NCBI GenBank assembly: GCA_017433615.1
Contig: JAFRGW010000064.1
Location: 1 to 64,000 of the forward strand
Direction of reading: 5' to 3'
DNA: 64,000 nt
From: Eubacterium sp.
GTDB taxonomy: Bacteria > Bacillota > Clostridia > Lachnospirales > Lachnospiraceae
Position numbers and translations under genes: made by a program. This document shows, in pieces, positions 25,046 through 34,609 of this stretch. How positions within the stretch are numbered: the first letter of the stretch is position 1; the number at the start of each line of letters is the position of its first letter. The notes below the pieces were generated by a model that worked only from the letters and a program-made list of their open reading frames with translations, was not told the DNA's origin and did no database searches.

Positions 25046-25516
25046 TTATGATTCGCCGCGTCCTTTGCGGAGTGCGCGTTCAATAAAGCTGTTCTGTTTC
25101 TTTCTCTTCTTCTCGGCTTTCTCAGATACAAGTGATCCGCGGATTCCCTTGACAGATACGATATAAAGCCCGCTGACTTCAGCCTTGACTTCCTTCTTTA
25201 CAGGAAGGACATCATAGACATCATTGTCCGTCAGGAATGTCATAATACGCGGTCCGACCTTTGCTTTGACGACCGGTACCTTTGAGCGCTGCATCAGTTT
25301 GTTTGTATTATCCAGGACCATCTGCGGCAGACCGGCATCTTTGAGTTTCATTTTCTTCTTATCGATGATCAGCAGATTGACACTTTGTTTTGCTGCATCA
25401 ATCTGTGCACGCTGTTCTTCCTGCTTTTTCTGTGCGCGCTTCCCGAGAATTGTCAGGATGGCGATGACCGCAGCGATGACTGCCACGACGATTATTAAGA
25501 CGACCCACCATTTCAT
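25046..25516 (-). CDS. single-pass membrane protein, unknown function
   Basis: This 156-residue protein has one strongly hydrophobic N-terminal helix (about 4-26), then a charged region (KKQEEQRAQIDAAKQ) and a compact basic domain with repeated valine/lysine strands (VPVVKAKVGPRIMTFL). It ends with a very basic tail. The ATG is preceded by GGGAGG. The last 20 residues (RKKQNSFIERALRKGRGES) suggest nucleic-acid or phospholipid contact but no family is recognised. It is monocistronic, convergent with the suf operon and divergent from murI. Confidence 0.75.
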   Translation of the reverse strand: MKWWVVLIIVVAVIAAVIAILTILGKRAQKKQEEQRAQIDAAKQSVNLLIIDKKKMKLKDAGLPQMVLDNTNKLMQRSKVPVVKAKVGPRIMTFLTDNDVYDVLPVKKEVKAEVSGLYIVSVKGIRGSLVSEKAEKKRKKQNSFIERALRKGRGES

Positions 25517-25610
25517 ATGTTAATACCTCCCATTGCTCTGCAAATGCATGTAACATTCTATCATTTCCGCGTGAAAATGGCAATGGAAGAATTACGTTCT
25601 GCAGACAGGA

Positions 25611-25640
25611 TTGGCATTTCCCGGAAGAATATGCTACTAT
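25611..25640 (+). promoter_or_regulatory. promoter for murI
   Basis: TTGGCA (25611-25616), 18-bp spacer, TACTAT (25635-25640) with TG one base upstream. Transcription would start near 25648, leaving a leader of about 100 bases that contains the structure at 25685-25730. Confidence 0.55.
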
Positions 25641-25684
25641 AAGATGAATCTGTCTGCAGAAAATGAGGCAGCGTACGATGCAGA

Positions 25685-25730
25685 CTGTAAAATAACGGGG
25701 TGATGCGCTGGATTTTACAGCGGCGCCCCG
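25685..25730 (+). promoter_or_regulatory. possible pseudoknot in the murI leader
   Basis: CTGTAAAAT (25685-25693) pairs with ATTTTACAG (25712-25720). CGGGG in its loop (25696-25700) is complementary to CCCCG just downstream (25726-25730), and a GCGC in the loop matches the flanking GGCGCC. This is the geometry of an H-type pseudoknot close to the start codon at 25749. No known riboswitch class is matched. Confidence 0.35.
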
Positions 25731-25748
25731 GAAAAACTGGAGGCTTTT

Positions 25749-26570
25749 ATGAACCCGGAACGTTACGCGCCGATCGGCGTGTTTGATTCAGGACTGGGCG
25801 GCCTGACGGTTGTGCGGGAGATCATGCGCAATCTGCCGGATGAGCGTATCGTATATTTTGGAGATACCGCCCGCGTCCCATATGGTAATAAATCGAAGGA
25901 AACCGTTATCCGCTATTCACGGCAGATTGTCAATTTTCTGAAGACGCAGGAAGTAAAAGCGATTGTGGTGGCATGCAATACAGCCAGCGCACTCGCACTG
26001 GACACGATCCGGCCGGAGATCGATCTTCCGATTATCGGTGTGGTGCGGCCCGGCACGGAGATGGCGCTGCAGGCGACCCATAACAAGCGCATCGGTGTGA
26101 TTGCAACAGACAGCACGATCCGCAGCAATCTGTACCAGACGCTTCTGCGCGAACATGATAAAGACGTGCGTGTTTTCGCACAGGCCTGTCCGCTCTTTGT
26201 TCCGCTGGTGGAAGAAGGATGGACGAAGGATCCGGTAACTCATATTGTCGCAGAGCGTTATCTGGCTGATATTCTTGAGCAGGATATCGACACACTGATC
26301 ATGGGCTGTACACATTATCCGCTTCTGCGCACATTGCTGCGGGAAGTCGCAGGAGAATCCGTGCAGCTGATTAATCCTGCATACGAGACGGCACTTGCGC
26401 TGCGCAGACTTCTGGATCATCACGGACTGCTGAATGACGGGCGTCATCAGATCACGCCCCAATACGCATTCTACGCGAGTGATACCGTAGAGAAATTCAA
26501 TGCATTTGCCAATTCGATTCTGCCGTACGAGATCAGCTCGACGACGCAGGTGCAGATTGAGAAATACTGA
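25749..26570 (+). CDS. murI: glutamate racemase
   Basis: This 273-residue PLP-independent racemase makes D-glutamate for peptidoglycan. FDSGLGGLTV (12-21) opens the protein, GDTARVPYG (38-46) lies in the active site, and the two catalytic cysteines are in ACNTAS (Cys76) and MGCTHYPL (about Cys187). Length and motifs are typical of MurI/RacE. The start ATG follows ACTGGAGG. It is a housekeeping enzyme, distinct from the racemase in the dlt-like operon. Confidence 0.96.
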   Translation: MNPERYAPIGVFDSGLGGLTVVREIMRNLPDERIVYFGDTARVPYGNKSKETVIRYSRQIVNFLKTQEVKAIVVACNTASALALDTIRPEIDLPIIGVVRPGTEMALQATHNKRIGVIATDSTIRSNLYQTLLREHDKDVRVFAQACPLFVPLVEEGWTKDPVTHIVAERYLADILEQDIDTLIMGCTHYPLLRTLLREVAGESVQLINPAYETALALRRLLDHHGLLNDGRHQITPQYAFYASDTVEKFNAFANSILPYEISSTTQVQIEKY

Positions 26571-26598
26571 ATAAAACCTGGTCTGCGCGGGCAGGGAA

Positions 26599-26648
26599 GA
26601 CGTACAATTGCGCCGCGCGGGTTGTGTGCGATTGGAGATCGCGATTTA
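26599..26648 (+). repeat. dispersed repeat family 2, copy A
   Basis: This 50-bp element begins GACGTACAATTGCGCCGCGC and ends GGAGATCGCGATTTA. It aligns without gaps to the copy on the minus strand at 62435-62484 with 39 of 50 positions identical by my count. It occupies the gap between murI and the DUF1934 gene. Confidence 0.7.
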
Positions 26649-26674
26649 TACATACAGAAAAAGGACAGGAATCA

Positions 26675-27103
26675 ATGACAAAAGACGTGCTGGTGACTGT
26701 GAAGGGATTCCAGTTTGCCGAGGGGGACAGCGGTGCAGAGCCGATTGAACTCGTCGTGCCGGGAAAGTATTATTTTCACAAAAATCACCATTATCTGGTC
26801 TATGAGGAAAGTGCGGAGGGATATGATCTTCCGACACAAAATTATATGAAGTTCAGCGGTGATATTGTAGAGATCCGGAAAAAAGGTCTGATTAATGTCA
26901 ACATGCTTTTCGAAATCGGAAAAAGGACCATGTCACCTTATCAGACGCCGCTGGGAACGCTGGAACTTGGATTTTCCACAACAGGAATTGTGCTGAAGGA
27001 ATCCGAAGATTTACTGGATCTTACCATCGATTATGCGCTGAGTCTGGACGCAAATACGATGGTGGACTGTACGGTAGAAGTTGCCGTAGAGGCACAGCGG
27101 TAA
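26675..27103 (+). CDS. DUF1934-family beta-barrel protein
   Basis: This 142-residue protein of the DUF1934 (YwiB-like) family is a calycin-like beta barrel. The pattern of short strands (TVKGFQF, YFHKNHHYLVYEES, LELGFSTTGI, LTIDYALSLD) and the length fit. The biochemical role of the family is unknown; it often lies near arginyl-tRNA synthetase or peptidoglycan genes in Firmicutes. ATG 26675 has AAGGACAGGA upstream; an upstream GTG frame at 26624 runs through repeat family 2 and is rejected. Confidence 0.82.
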   Translation: MTKDVLVTVKGFQFAEGDSGAEPIELVVPGKYYFHKNHHYLVYEESAEGYDLPTQNYMKFSGDIVEIRKKGLINVNMLFEIGKRTMSPYQTPLGTLELGFSTTGIVLKESEDLLDLTIDYALSLDANTMVDCTVEVAVEAQR

Positions 27104-27148
27104 TTATTATATTGAGCTGCAGAACATTGCAAAATGAGGAGAAGCCGC

Positions 27149-28831
27149 ATGGCAGACGAGATGAACCCGAGAAATGAAGAACAGCAGCGCCGGAACGGTC
27201 CCGCCGGATCCGGTCAGCCGGATACCGGCAGTCTGCAGGGCTTTCGTACGACCCGGCGGCGCGTTAATGAAGTGCCGGAGGAAGACCTCGCGCTGCAGCG
27301 GGATGCATTTGCAGAAGAAGCTGCAGAGCAGGCACGTGCAAGGCGCACCGGGAAGAGAACTTCTGTGAAGAGCGGGAGCAGGACGAGAGCAAAGCGAAGC
27401 GGACAGGTGAAGGGTACCGGTACAGCCGGGAAGAAAAAGTCTTCCCGTAATCAGGGAGGATTCCTGCAGTCGCTCGGCAGACTCACGGGCGGAAAGAAAT
27501 CTGCCACCAGGAAGAAAACTTCAGATACAAAGGCATCCGGTCAGACCGGAGCAGCGGAGGATCTGCGGAAAACTGACCGGAAAGCGGCCAGAAAAGCAGC
27601 GCTTGAAGCGCGGCATGCGCGCATCAGGAAGCTCCGCGTAATTTTGATTATCATCGGGGCGCTGGCAGCGGTGCTGCTGATTATGACGGCTGTAAAAGCA
27701 ATTCACAGACGCGGGTCAGAAGCACGTGCAAAGCGGGCAGAGAGAAAAGCGGCTGAATCAGCGGCCGGCACCGTCGCCGTCACCGGTAAAGAAGTCCTGC
27801 ATCTGTCATTTCCGCGTCTGAAGATGGCGACAGGATCTGCGGCTGCGGCACCGGATGAGATGACGGTAACAGAATTCAATGAACTGCTTGCCGATCTCTA
27901 CGGGCGCGGCTACGTGCTGGTTGATATCCGCTCGCTGACAGAAAAAGATGATGACGGAAACTATTACATTCATGAGGTTGAAGTGCCGCAGGGGAAGACA
28001 CCGCTGGTAATCTCTCAGCATGGTTTATCTTATGCGCAGGAAGATAAAGACCGCGGGTATGCAACCGGCATTGAACTGACAGATGAGGGAAACCTGACAA
28101 ATCTGTATCTGGACGCCAACGGCGGCACAAGGACGGGATCCTGTGATGTGATTACCTGTGTGGATGATTTCATCGCAGAACATCCGGATTTCTCTTATCA
28201 GGATGCGCGCGGCGTCATCGCACTGACCGGTGAGGACAGTGTGCTTGGTTATGCAGACGGTACATCCGCAGAATGCCAGAATGTGATCAATAAAATGTTT
28301 GAAGAGGGATGGCTCTTCGCAAGCGGAACTGCCGGCGGCATCAGCTATGGCTCTGAGATGAGCCTCTTTGAAGCAGACGCAAAACTGTGGCAGGATACGT
28401 TTGCAGAAGCAGTCGGCCCGACGGAGATCATCCTGCTTCCGGACGGCGCAGACATCGGAAACAGAAGTCCTTATTCTACAGATAACCAGAAATACAAACT
28501 GCTCGCTGAACAGGGCTTCCATTATTACTGTATCGATGATGCCTCAGGTATGACCTGGATGCAGACAGGCAGCGGATTTGTGCGCCAGAGTATGCATGAA
28601 GTCGATTCTTATGAGCAGTACCTCGCCCTGATGGACAACGGGCTGGATGCGTTTGTGAATACCCGGGATACAGAACGGAAAGCTGCCGAAACAAATGTAT
28701 CTTCAGGCGAAGAGACTGACAGCAGCAATACAGACAATCAGACTGGTACAGAAGAAAACAAGTACCAGGAAGCAAGTGACGAGTACGATGAAGAGGGCAA
28801 CCTTATCGTGGAACACGAGAGTGCGATTTAA
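27149..28831 (+). CDS. membrane-anchored protein with degenerate polysaccharide-deacetylase-like domain
   Basis: This 560-residue protein has a long Lys/Arg/Ser/Gly-rich cytoplasmic tail (1-160), one membrane helix (about 163-183) and a large extracellular domain. The latter resembles the Lachnospiraceae deacetylase-like proteins in TPLVISQ (about 285-291), AEHPDFSYQDARGVIALTG and EEGWLFASG. However, the metal-binding acidic pair after SQ reads HG, and the expected His-x3-His region reads SGTAGG, so catalysis by the standard NodB mechanism looks lost. AGGAGA precedes ATG 27149 by six bases. The C-terminal 70 residues are acidic and low complexity. It may bind glycan or be a signalling or structural wall protein. 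Confidence 0.65.
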   Translation: MADEMNPRNEEQQRRNGPAGSGQPDTGSLQGFRTTRRRVNEVPEEDLALQRDAFAEEAAEQARARRTGKRTSVKSGSRTRAKRSGQVKGTGTAGKKKSSRNQGGFLQSLGRLTGGKKSATRKKTSDTKASGQTGAAEDLRKTDRKAARKAALEARHARIRKLRVILIIIGALAAVLLIMTAVKAIHRRGSEARAKRAERKAAESAAGTVAVTGKEVLHLSFPRLKMATGSAAAAPDEMTVTEFNELLADLYGRGYVLVDIRSLTEKDDDGNYYIHEVEVPQGKTPLVISQHGLSYAQEDKDRGYATGIELTDEGNLTNLYLDANGGTRTGSCDVITCVDDFIAEHPDFSYQDARGVIALTGEDSVLGYADGTSAECQNVINKMFEEGWLFASGTAGGISYGSEMSLFEADAKLWQDTFAEAVGPTEIILLPDGADIGNRSPYSTDNQKYKLLAEQGFHYYCIDDASGMTWMQTGSGFVRQSMHEVDSYEQYLALMDNGLDAFVNTRDTERKAAETNVSSGEETDSSNTDNQTGTEENKYQEASDEYDEEGNLIVEHESAI

Positions 28832-28940
28832 TCAGGATACCGTCACATTTTCATCACACCTTTGTTCTATGCTTACATGCGTGGTCCGCAATGGTCACAA
28901 AAATTGCTGAAGAACAAAGATAAAGGAAGGATTTAACGAT

Positions 28941-30260
28941 ATGAAACGCAAACAGGTTATGATTTTACTGATGGCAGCGACTCTCGCAGCGGGCAGCATC
29001 CTGGCGGGATGCGGCGGAAACAGCAGTTCATCCGCTTCATCGGCAGCATCCGCATCTGCATCTGACGCAGATGCAGCAGACGATACGGCTGAGGAAGATG
29101 TTGAAGAGGAACTGGACGAGGAGGACGCAGAACAGGCAGAATACGATGCGTGGCTCGACGGACTCGAGCTGGCTGAGGATGATGTGGCAGTTGAAGACTG
29201 TATTACACTTGGTGTGTATAAGGGACTGAAGCTGACCAAAGAAGTGACAAAGATCACGGACGACGCGGTTAAGAATTACGCAGAAGAAAACCGGGATACA
29301 GAAGAAGTAACCGATGAGAATGCCACGGTCCAGGACGGTGATATTGCAAATATTGCCTATGTCGGTGAGAAGGACGGCGTTGCATTTGACGGCGGCACCA
29401 GTGAATCCTATGATCTGGAAATCGGATCCGGTACATTTATCGACGGATTTGAAGACGGTGTGATCGGCATGAAGAAGGGCGAGACCAAAGATCTCAACCT
29501 GAAATTCCCGGATGACTACGGCAGTGAGGAACTGGCAGGTCAGGAAGTCGTCTTCCATGTAACAGTCAATTCAATTTCACGTGCGAAGGAACTTACAGAT
29601 GCAGATCTGGAAGCGGCCAGAACCGATCTTGCAGCGGAATATGAAGAAGAAGCCAACAGCACGATGTATACGGATGCGTGGCAGCAGATCAAGGATGCTT
29701 CAGAGATTAAGAAAATCCGCAAATCAAAAGTCGAGGAGTATCTCGCACAGACAGAAGTGGAACTGCAGTCCTGGATTGAAAGCCTCGGCATGACCAAGGA
29801 ACAGTATCTGGAGGAGCAGGGTTATACAGAGGAAGGCTACAATCAGGAAATGGAGCGCTATGCGCGTGACATGGCTGTCGAAGATCTTCTGGTGGAAGCG
29901 CTGTCCAAAGAAGAGGGCATCAGCGCAGACGATCAGGATTATAAAGACAGACTGGACAAGCTTGCGGAAGACAGCGACATTACCGCTGAGGAACTGATCG
30001 AGCAGGCAGGTGAGTCAGCAGTGTATCAGTACATCATGACAGAACGTCTGATGGAGCGTATTGTCAGCTACGCGGATGTCACAGAGACAGAAGTTGAGCC
30101 GGAAGATGAAGATTATGAAGACTATGATTACATCGACGTCGATGACAGTGATGTCGAAGTCGAAGATATCGACGCCGAAGATCCGGATGAAGAGACGGAT
30201 GATACCATCGAAGTTGACCTGGATGAAGAGAGTGATGACAGCACTGATGTAAAAGGCTGA
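28941..30260 (+). CDS. trigger-factor-like FKBP peptidyl-prolyl isomerase lipoprotein
   Basis: This 439-residue protein starts with a lipoprotein signal (LAAGSILAGCGG, lipidated Cys about 24) and a Ser/Ala-Asp/Glu spacer. An FKBP-type isomerase domain at about 125-215 contains GDIANIAYVGEKDG, GSGTFIDGFEDGVIGM and KFPDDYG. Alpha-helical trigger-factor-like segments follow (about 215-370), then an extremely acidic tail. It would act outside the membrane as a prolyl isomerase/chaperone for secreted proteins, in contrast to cytoplasmic trigger factor, which lacks the lipobox. It is monocistronic with a strong terminator at 30304. The tail is about 60 residues of D/E repeats. Confidence 0.88.
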   Translation: MKRKQVMILLMAATLAAGSILAGCGGNSSSSASSAASASASDADAADDTAEEDVEEELDEEDAEQAEYDAWLDGLELAEDDVAVEDCITLGVYKGLKLTKEVTKITDDAVKNYAEENRDTEEVTDENATVQDGDIANIAYVGEKDGVAFDGGTSESYDLEIGSGTFIDGFEDGVIGMKKGETKDLNLKFPDDYGSEELAGQEVVFHVTVNSISRAKELTDADLEAARTDLAAEYEEEANSTMYTDAWQQIKDASEIKKIRKSKVEEYLAQTEVELQSWIESLGMTKEQYLEEQGYTEEGYNQEMERYARDMAVEDLLVEALSKEEGISADDQDYKDRLDKLAEDSDITAEELIEQAGESAVYQYIMTERLMERIVSYADVTETEVEPEDEDYEDYDYIDVDDSDVEVEDIDAEDPDEETDDTIEVDLDEESDDSTDVKG

Positions 30261-30303
30261 TTATCAGAGTTAAGCCGCCGGCAGATCGTACAGAAATCAA
30301 TAC

Positions 30304-30358
30304 AAACGGCCCCTGTCAAAGATTTTATAAAAAAGTCTTTGACAGGAGGCCGTTTTTG
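30304..30358 (+). terminator. strong terminator
   Basis: AAACGGCC-CCTGTCAAAGA pairs with TCTTTGACAGG-A-GGCCGTTTTT, a stem of about 18 bp with a T-tract. It insulates rpoB from the upstream lipoprotein gene. Confidence 0.92.
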
Positions 30359-30465
30359 TGCTATTGTCAAGAATGCATCATTATGGCAAACTGGGCTAAT
30401 AGTCTGCCCAAAAACGCCTTTTTTAACCGGCCATTTCATATATATACGCAAGGAGTGAATCGTCA

Positions 30466-33400
30466 ATGGAGAAAAACAGGGTACGTCCGGTCGCCAGCGG
30501 AAAAAATATCCGCATGACCTACCAGAGACAGAACGAAGTGCTCGAGATGCCGAACCTGATCGAAGTGCAGAAGGATTCCTATAACTGGTTTCTGACTGAT
30601 GGTCTTAAGGAAGCGTTCGATGACATCTCTCCGATCGAGGACTACGGCGGCAAGCTGAGCCTTCAGTTTGTGGATTTCAGACTGGCGGAGGACGACGTAA
30701 AGTATTCCATAGAAGAGTGCAAGCAGCGCGATGCGACATACGCGGCGCCGATGAAGGTGAAGGTGCGTCTGTATAATCGCGAGAAGGAAGAGATCAGCGA
30801 GCACGAAATCTTCATGGGCGATCTTCCGCTGATGACAGCGAACGGCACCTTTGTAATCAATGGTGCGGAGCGTGTTATCGTCAGCCAGCTGGTTCGTTCC
30901 CCGGGTATTTATTATGCGATTGCGCATGATAAGCTGGGTAAGGAGCTTTATTCGTGTACGGTAATTCCGAACCGAGGTGCGTGGCTGGAATATGAGACAG
31001 ATTCCAACGATGTGTTCTACGTTCGTGTAGACCGCACAAGAAAGGTTCCGATCACACAGCTGATCCGCGCAATGGGTGTCGGAAGCAATGCAGAGATCGT
31101 CGAGCTGTTTGGTGAAGAGCCGAAGATTCTTGCCAGCTTCTCAAAGGATACATCTTCCAACTATCAGGAAGGTCTGATTGAGCTTTACAAGAAGATTCGT
31201 CCGGGCGAGCCGCCGGCAGTCGAGAGCGCGGAGAGCCTGATCAATGCAATGTTCTTTGATCCGCGCCGCTATGACCTGGCGAAGGTCGGCCGCTATAAAT
31301 TCAATAAGAAACTTGCGCTGCGCAACCGTATTACAGGATGCATTCTGGCGGAAGATGTCATCGATATGTCGACAGGTGAGATTCTCGCAGAGCAGGGGCA
31401 GAAAGTCTCACGGGAACTGGCTGATGCAATGCAGAATGCCGCAGTTCCGTATGTCTGGATCGAGACCGAAGAGCGCAAGGTAAAAGTCCTTTCCAATATG
31501 ATGGTCGATCTGACTGCATGGGTGGACTGTGATCCGGAAGCACTCGGTATCACAGAGGAAGTGTTCTATCCGTATCTGGAACAGCTGATGAATGAGTATC
31601 CGGATGTGGAGGAACTGAAGGAGCAGATTGCGCTTCACGTGCATGATCTGATTCCGAAGCATATTACGAAGGAAGATATTTTCGCATCCATTAACTACAA
31701 CATGCATCTGGAATACCGGATCGGCAATGATGATGACATCGATCATCTGGGCAACCGCCGCATCCGCTGCGTGGGCGAGCTGCTGCAGAATCAGTACCGC
31801 ATCGGCCTGTCCCGTATGGAGCGTGTTGTGCGCGAGCGTATGACAACGCAGGATATGGATACGATTTCCCCGCAGTCTCTGATCAACATCAAACCGGTGA
31901 CAGCAGCTGTTAAGGAGTTCTTCGGATCATCCCAGCTGTCCCAGTTCATGGATCAGAACAACCCGCTGGGCGAGCTGACGCATAAGCGCCGTCTCTCCGC
32001 ACTGGGCCCGGGCGGACTTTCCAGAGACCGTGCCGGATTCGAGGTGCGTGACGTCCATTACTCACATTACGGAAGAATGTGTCCGATTGAGACGCCTGAA
32101 GGTCCGAACATCGGTCTGATCAACTCCCTCGCGTCTTACGCGAGAATCAACCAGTACGGATTCATCGAGGCACCGTACCGTATCATTGATAAAACGGATC
32201 CGGAAAATCCGCGCGTCACTGATGATGTTATTTACATGACAGCGGACGAAGAGGATAACTACCATATCGCACAGGCGAACGAACCGCTGGATGACGAGCA
32301 TCATTTTGTACATCGTGTTGTTTCCGGCCGCTTCAGAGAGGAAACACAGGCATATGAGCGCCGTCTGATTGACTACATGGATGTCTCTCCGAAGATGGTA
32401 TTTTCGGTTGCGACAGCGCTGATTCCGTTCCTGCAGAACGACGACGCAAACCGCGCCCTGATGGGATCCAACATGCAGCGTCAGGCAGTGCCGCTTCTGT
32501 TCACAGAGGCACCGGCTGTCGGCACCGGTATTGAGTCCAAGGCAGCGGTAGACTCCGGCATCTGTGTTGTGGCTGAGAAAGCCGGAACCATTACATTTGC
32601 TGATTCCAAAAATATCCGCATGGATAATGATGACGGAACCAAGAGTGATTACCGTCTGTCCAAGTTCATGCGCAGCAACCAGAGCAACTGCTACAACCAG
32701 CGTCCGATCGTCAACAAGGGTGATCATGTTGAAGCCGGTGAAGTCATTGCGGACGGTCCGTCCACTTCCGGCGGTGAGCTGGCACTCGGTAAGAATCCGC
32801 TGATCGGATTCATGGAGTGGGAAGGCTACAACTACGAGGATGCGGTTCTGATCAGCGAGCGTCTGGTTCAGGACGATGTCTATACTTCGATTCATATTGA
32901 AGAGTACGAAGCAGAGGCGCGTGACACAAAGCTCGGACCGGAAGAAATCACCAAGGATGTTCCGGGTGTCGGCGACGACGCGCTGAAGGATCTGGATGAA
33001 CGCGGTATTATCCGCATTGGTGCAGAAGTCCGTGCCGGAGATATTCTGGTCGGTAAGGTCACGCCGAAGGGCGAGACAGAGCTGACGGCAGAAGAGCGTC
33101 TGCTGCGTGCGATTTTCGGTGAGAAAGCCCGCGAGGTCAGAGATACCTCTCTGAAGGTACCGCACGGTGAATACGGTATTGTCGTTGAGGCGCGTGTCTT
33201 CACACGTGAAAACGGTGATGAACTTTCACCGGGTGTCAACGAAGCTGTCCGGATCTATATTGCACAGAAACGTAAAATTTCCGTCGGTGACAAGATGGCA
33301 GGACGTCACGGAAACAAGGGTGTCGTATCCCGTGTACTTCCGGTTGAAGATATGCCGTTCCTGCCGAACGGCCGTCCGCTGGATATCGTACTGAATCCGC

Positions 33401-34326
33401 TGGGCGTTCCGTCCCGTATGAATATCGGACAGGTGCTGGAGATTCACCTTTCTCTGGCAGCCATGGCGCTTGGATTTAACGTCTCGACACCGGTCTTTGA
33501 CGGCGCAAACGAGATTGATATCCAGGATACGCTGGAACTGGCAAATGACTATGTTAATACCAGCTGGGATGAATTTACGGCAAAATACAAAGACATCCTG
33601 CGGGATGATGTTTATGCATATCTGGATGAGCATAAGGAACACCGCAAACTCTGGCAGGGTGTTCAGATCGCGCGGGACGGCAAGGTGCAGCTGCGTGACG
33701 GCAGAACAGGACAGCCTTTTGACGGACGTACGACGGTCGGGCACATGCATTATCTGAAGCTGCATCACCTGGTTGACGATAAGATTCACGCACGTTCAAC
33801 CGGCCCATACTCTCTGGTTACACAGCAGCCGCTCGGCGGTAAGGCACAGTTCGGCGGACAGCGTTTCGGAGAGATGGAAGTCTGGGCACTCGAGGCATAC
33901 GGCGCATCCTACACGCTGCAGGAGATCCTGACAGTGAAATCGGATGACGTTGTGGGACGTGTCAAGACCTACGAGGCAATTATTAAGGGCGAAAACATTC
34001 CTGAGCCGGGCATTCCGGAATCCTTCAAGGTTCTGCTTAAAGAACTGCAGTCCCTTGCACTGGATGTTCAGGTGCTCAATGAAGACGGAACCGAAGTTAA
34101 GCTGATGGAATCTGTCGATTACGGCAATACAAGTCTCCGTTCCATTATCGAGGGCGACCGCTATTCCGGCAAAGAGCAGGAGGAGCGTCAGCTCGGCCGT
34201 TATGGCTATACGAAGCAGGAGTTCCAGAACGAAGAACTCACAGACATCGAAGTGGATGACAACTACGATGAGAGTGAGGAGGAACTTCTCGAGGAGTTCG
34301 AGGAGGATTTTGAGGGAGACGAGTAA
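30466..34326 (+). CDS. rpoB: RNA polymerase beta subunit
   Basis: This is the 1286-residue beta subunit of RNA polymerase. The fork-loop/rifampicin region is recognisable ([16 protein letters not shown], then [13 protein letters not shown]), as is the C-terminal [19 protein letters not shown] segment that touches beta-prime. An acidic tail of about 30 residues ends the protein. AAGGAG lies ten bases before ATG 30466. Unlike the common rplKAJL-rpoBC arrangement, the gene follows a terminator and an unrelated lipoprotein, so it must have its own promoter in 30359-30450; none matches consensus well (TTGTCA at 30364-30369 lacks a good -10). It is separated from rpoC by an unusual 283-base structured gap. 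Confidence 0.98.
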   Translation: MEKNRVRPVASGKNIRMTYQRQNEVLEMPNLIEVQKDSYNWFLTDGLKEAFDDISPIEDYGGKLSLQFVDFRLAEDDVKYSIEECKQRDATYAAPMKVKVRLYNREKEEISEHEIFMGDLPLMTANGTFVINGAERVIVSQLVRSPGIYYAIAHDKLGKELYSCTVIPNRGAWLEYETDSNDVFYVRVDRTRKVPITQLIRAMGVGSNAEIVELFGEEPKILASFSKDTSSNYQEGLIELYKKIRPGEPPAVESAESLINAMFFDPRRYDLAKVGRYKFNKKLALRNRITGCILAEDVIDMSTGEILAEQGQKVSRELADAMQNAAVPYVWIETEERKVKVLSNMMVDLTAWVDCDPEALGITEEVFYPYLEQLMNEYPDVEELKEQIALHVHDLIPKHITKEDIFASINYNMHLEYRIGNDDDIDHLGNRRIRCVGELLQNQYRIGLSRMERVVRERMTTQDMDTISPQSLINIKPVTAAVKEFFGSSQLSQFMDQNNPLGELTHKRRLSALGPGGLSRDRAGFEVRDVHYSHYGRMCPIETPEGPNIGLINSLASYARINQYGFIEAPYRIIDKTDPENPRVTDDVIYMTADEEDNYHIAQANEPLDDEHHFVHRVVSGRFREETQAYERRLIDYMDVSPKMVFSVATALIPFLQNDDANRALMGSNMQRQAVPLLFTEAPAVGTGIESKAAVDSGICVVAEKAGTITFADSKNIRMDNDDGTKSDYRLSKFMRSNQSNCYNQRPIVNKGDHVEAGEVIADGPSTSGGELALGKNPLIGFMEWEGYNYEDAVLISERLVQDDVYTSIHIEEYEAEARDTKLGPEEITKDVPGVGDDALKDLDERGIIRIGAEVRAGDILVGKVTPKGETELTAEERLLRAIFGEKAREVRDTSLKVPHGEYGIVVEARVFTRENGDELSPGVNEAVRIYIAQKRKISVGDKMAGRHGNKGVVSRVLPVEDMPFLPNGRPLDIVLNPLGVPSRMNIGQVLEIHLSLAAMALGFNVSTPVFDGANEIDIQDTLELANDYVNTSWDEFTAKYKDILRDDVYAYLDEHKEHRKLWQGVQIARDGKVQLRDGRTGQPFDGRTTVGHMHYLKLHHLVDDKIHARSTGPYSLVTQQPLGGKAQFGGQRFGEMEVWALEAYGASYTLQEILTVKSDDVVGRVKTYEAIIKGENIPEPGIPESFKVLLKELQSLALDVQVLNEDGTEVKLMESVDYGNTSLRSIIEGDRYSGKEQEERQLGRYGYTKQEFQNEELTDIEVDDNYDESEEELLEEFEEDFEGDE

Positions 34327-34356
34327 AGACAATTACAAAGTAACATGAGTGAAAGA

Positions 34357-34550
34357 TGGCCAATTTGACATTCCATCGCGGGCACGCTTTCGCCAGCTCG
34401 GATTCGCAGCGGTACTAAGCTTCACAGGATAAAACCTGTTCAGCAAGTACCGGTCTACGCTCCGCTTCGGTCCGTGCTAAACGAACGTCCACTGGACGTT
34501 CAGCATCGATCCTCGGACTGCCTGCTCATGGAATTGTGTAAATTGTCCAT
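34357..34550 (+). repeat. large structured element between rpoB and rpoC
   Basis: The ends form a long-range helix: ATGG-C-CAATTT...ATTCCAT (34357-34376) with ATGGAAT...AAATTG-T-CCAT (34528-34550). Inside are nested GGTACT/AGTACC (34411/34446) and ACAGG/CCTGT (34424/34435), and a perfect GAACGTCC-ACT-GGACGTTC hairpin (34483-34501). CACGCTTTCGCCAGCTCG at 34383-34400 recurs with one change at 60632-60649, and TGGAATTGT follows in both. The short frame across it (34474-34659) is not considered a gene. Confidence 0.7.
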
Positions 34551-34609
34551 CAGCCAGATGATTTTTGAACGTTTTGCAATTGTCTTTACGACAGGAAAGG
34601 GGTATGAGA

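Noticed and set aside
32062..33165. 367-residue minus-strand frame inside rpoB (and similar long frames inside rpoC, sufD and the LRR gene)
   Set aside because: Mirror frames of well-supported genes; no ribosome sites or motifs.
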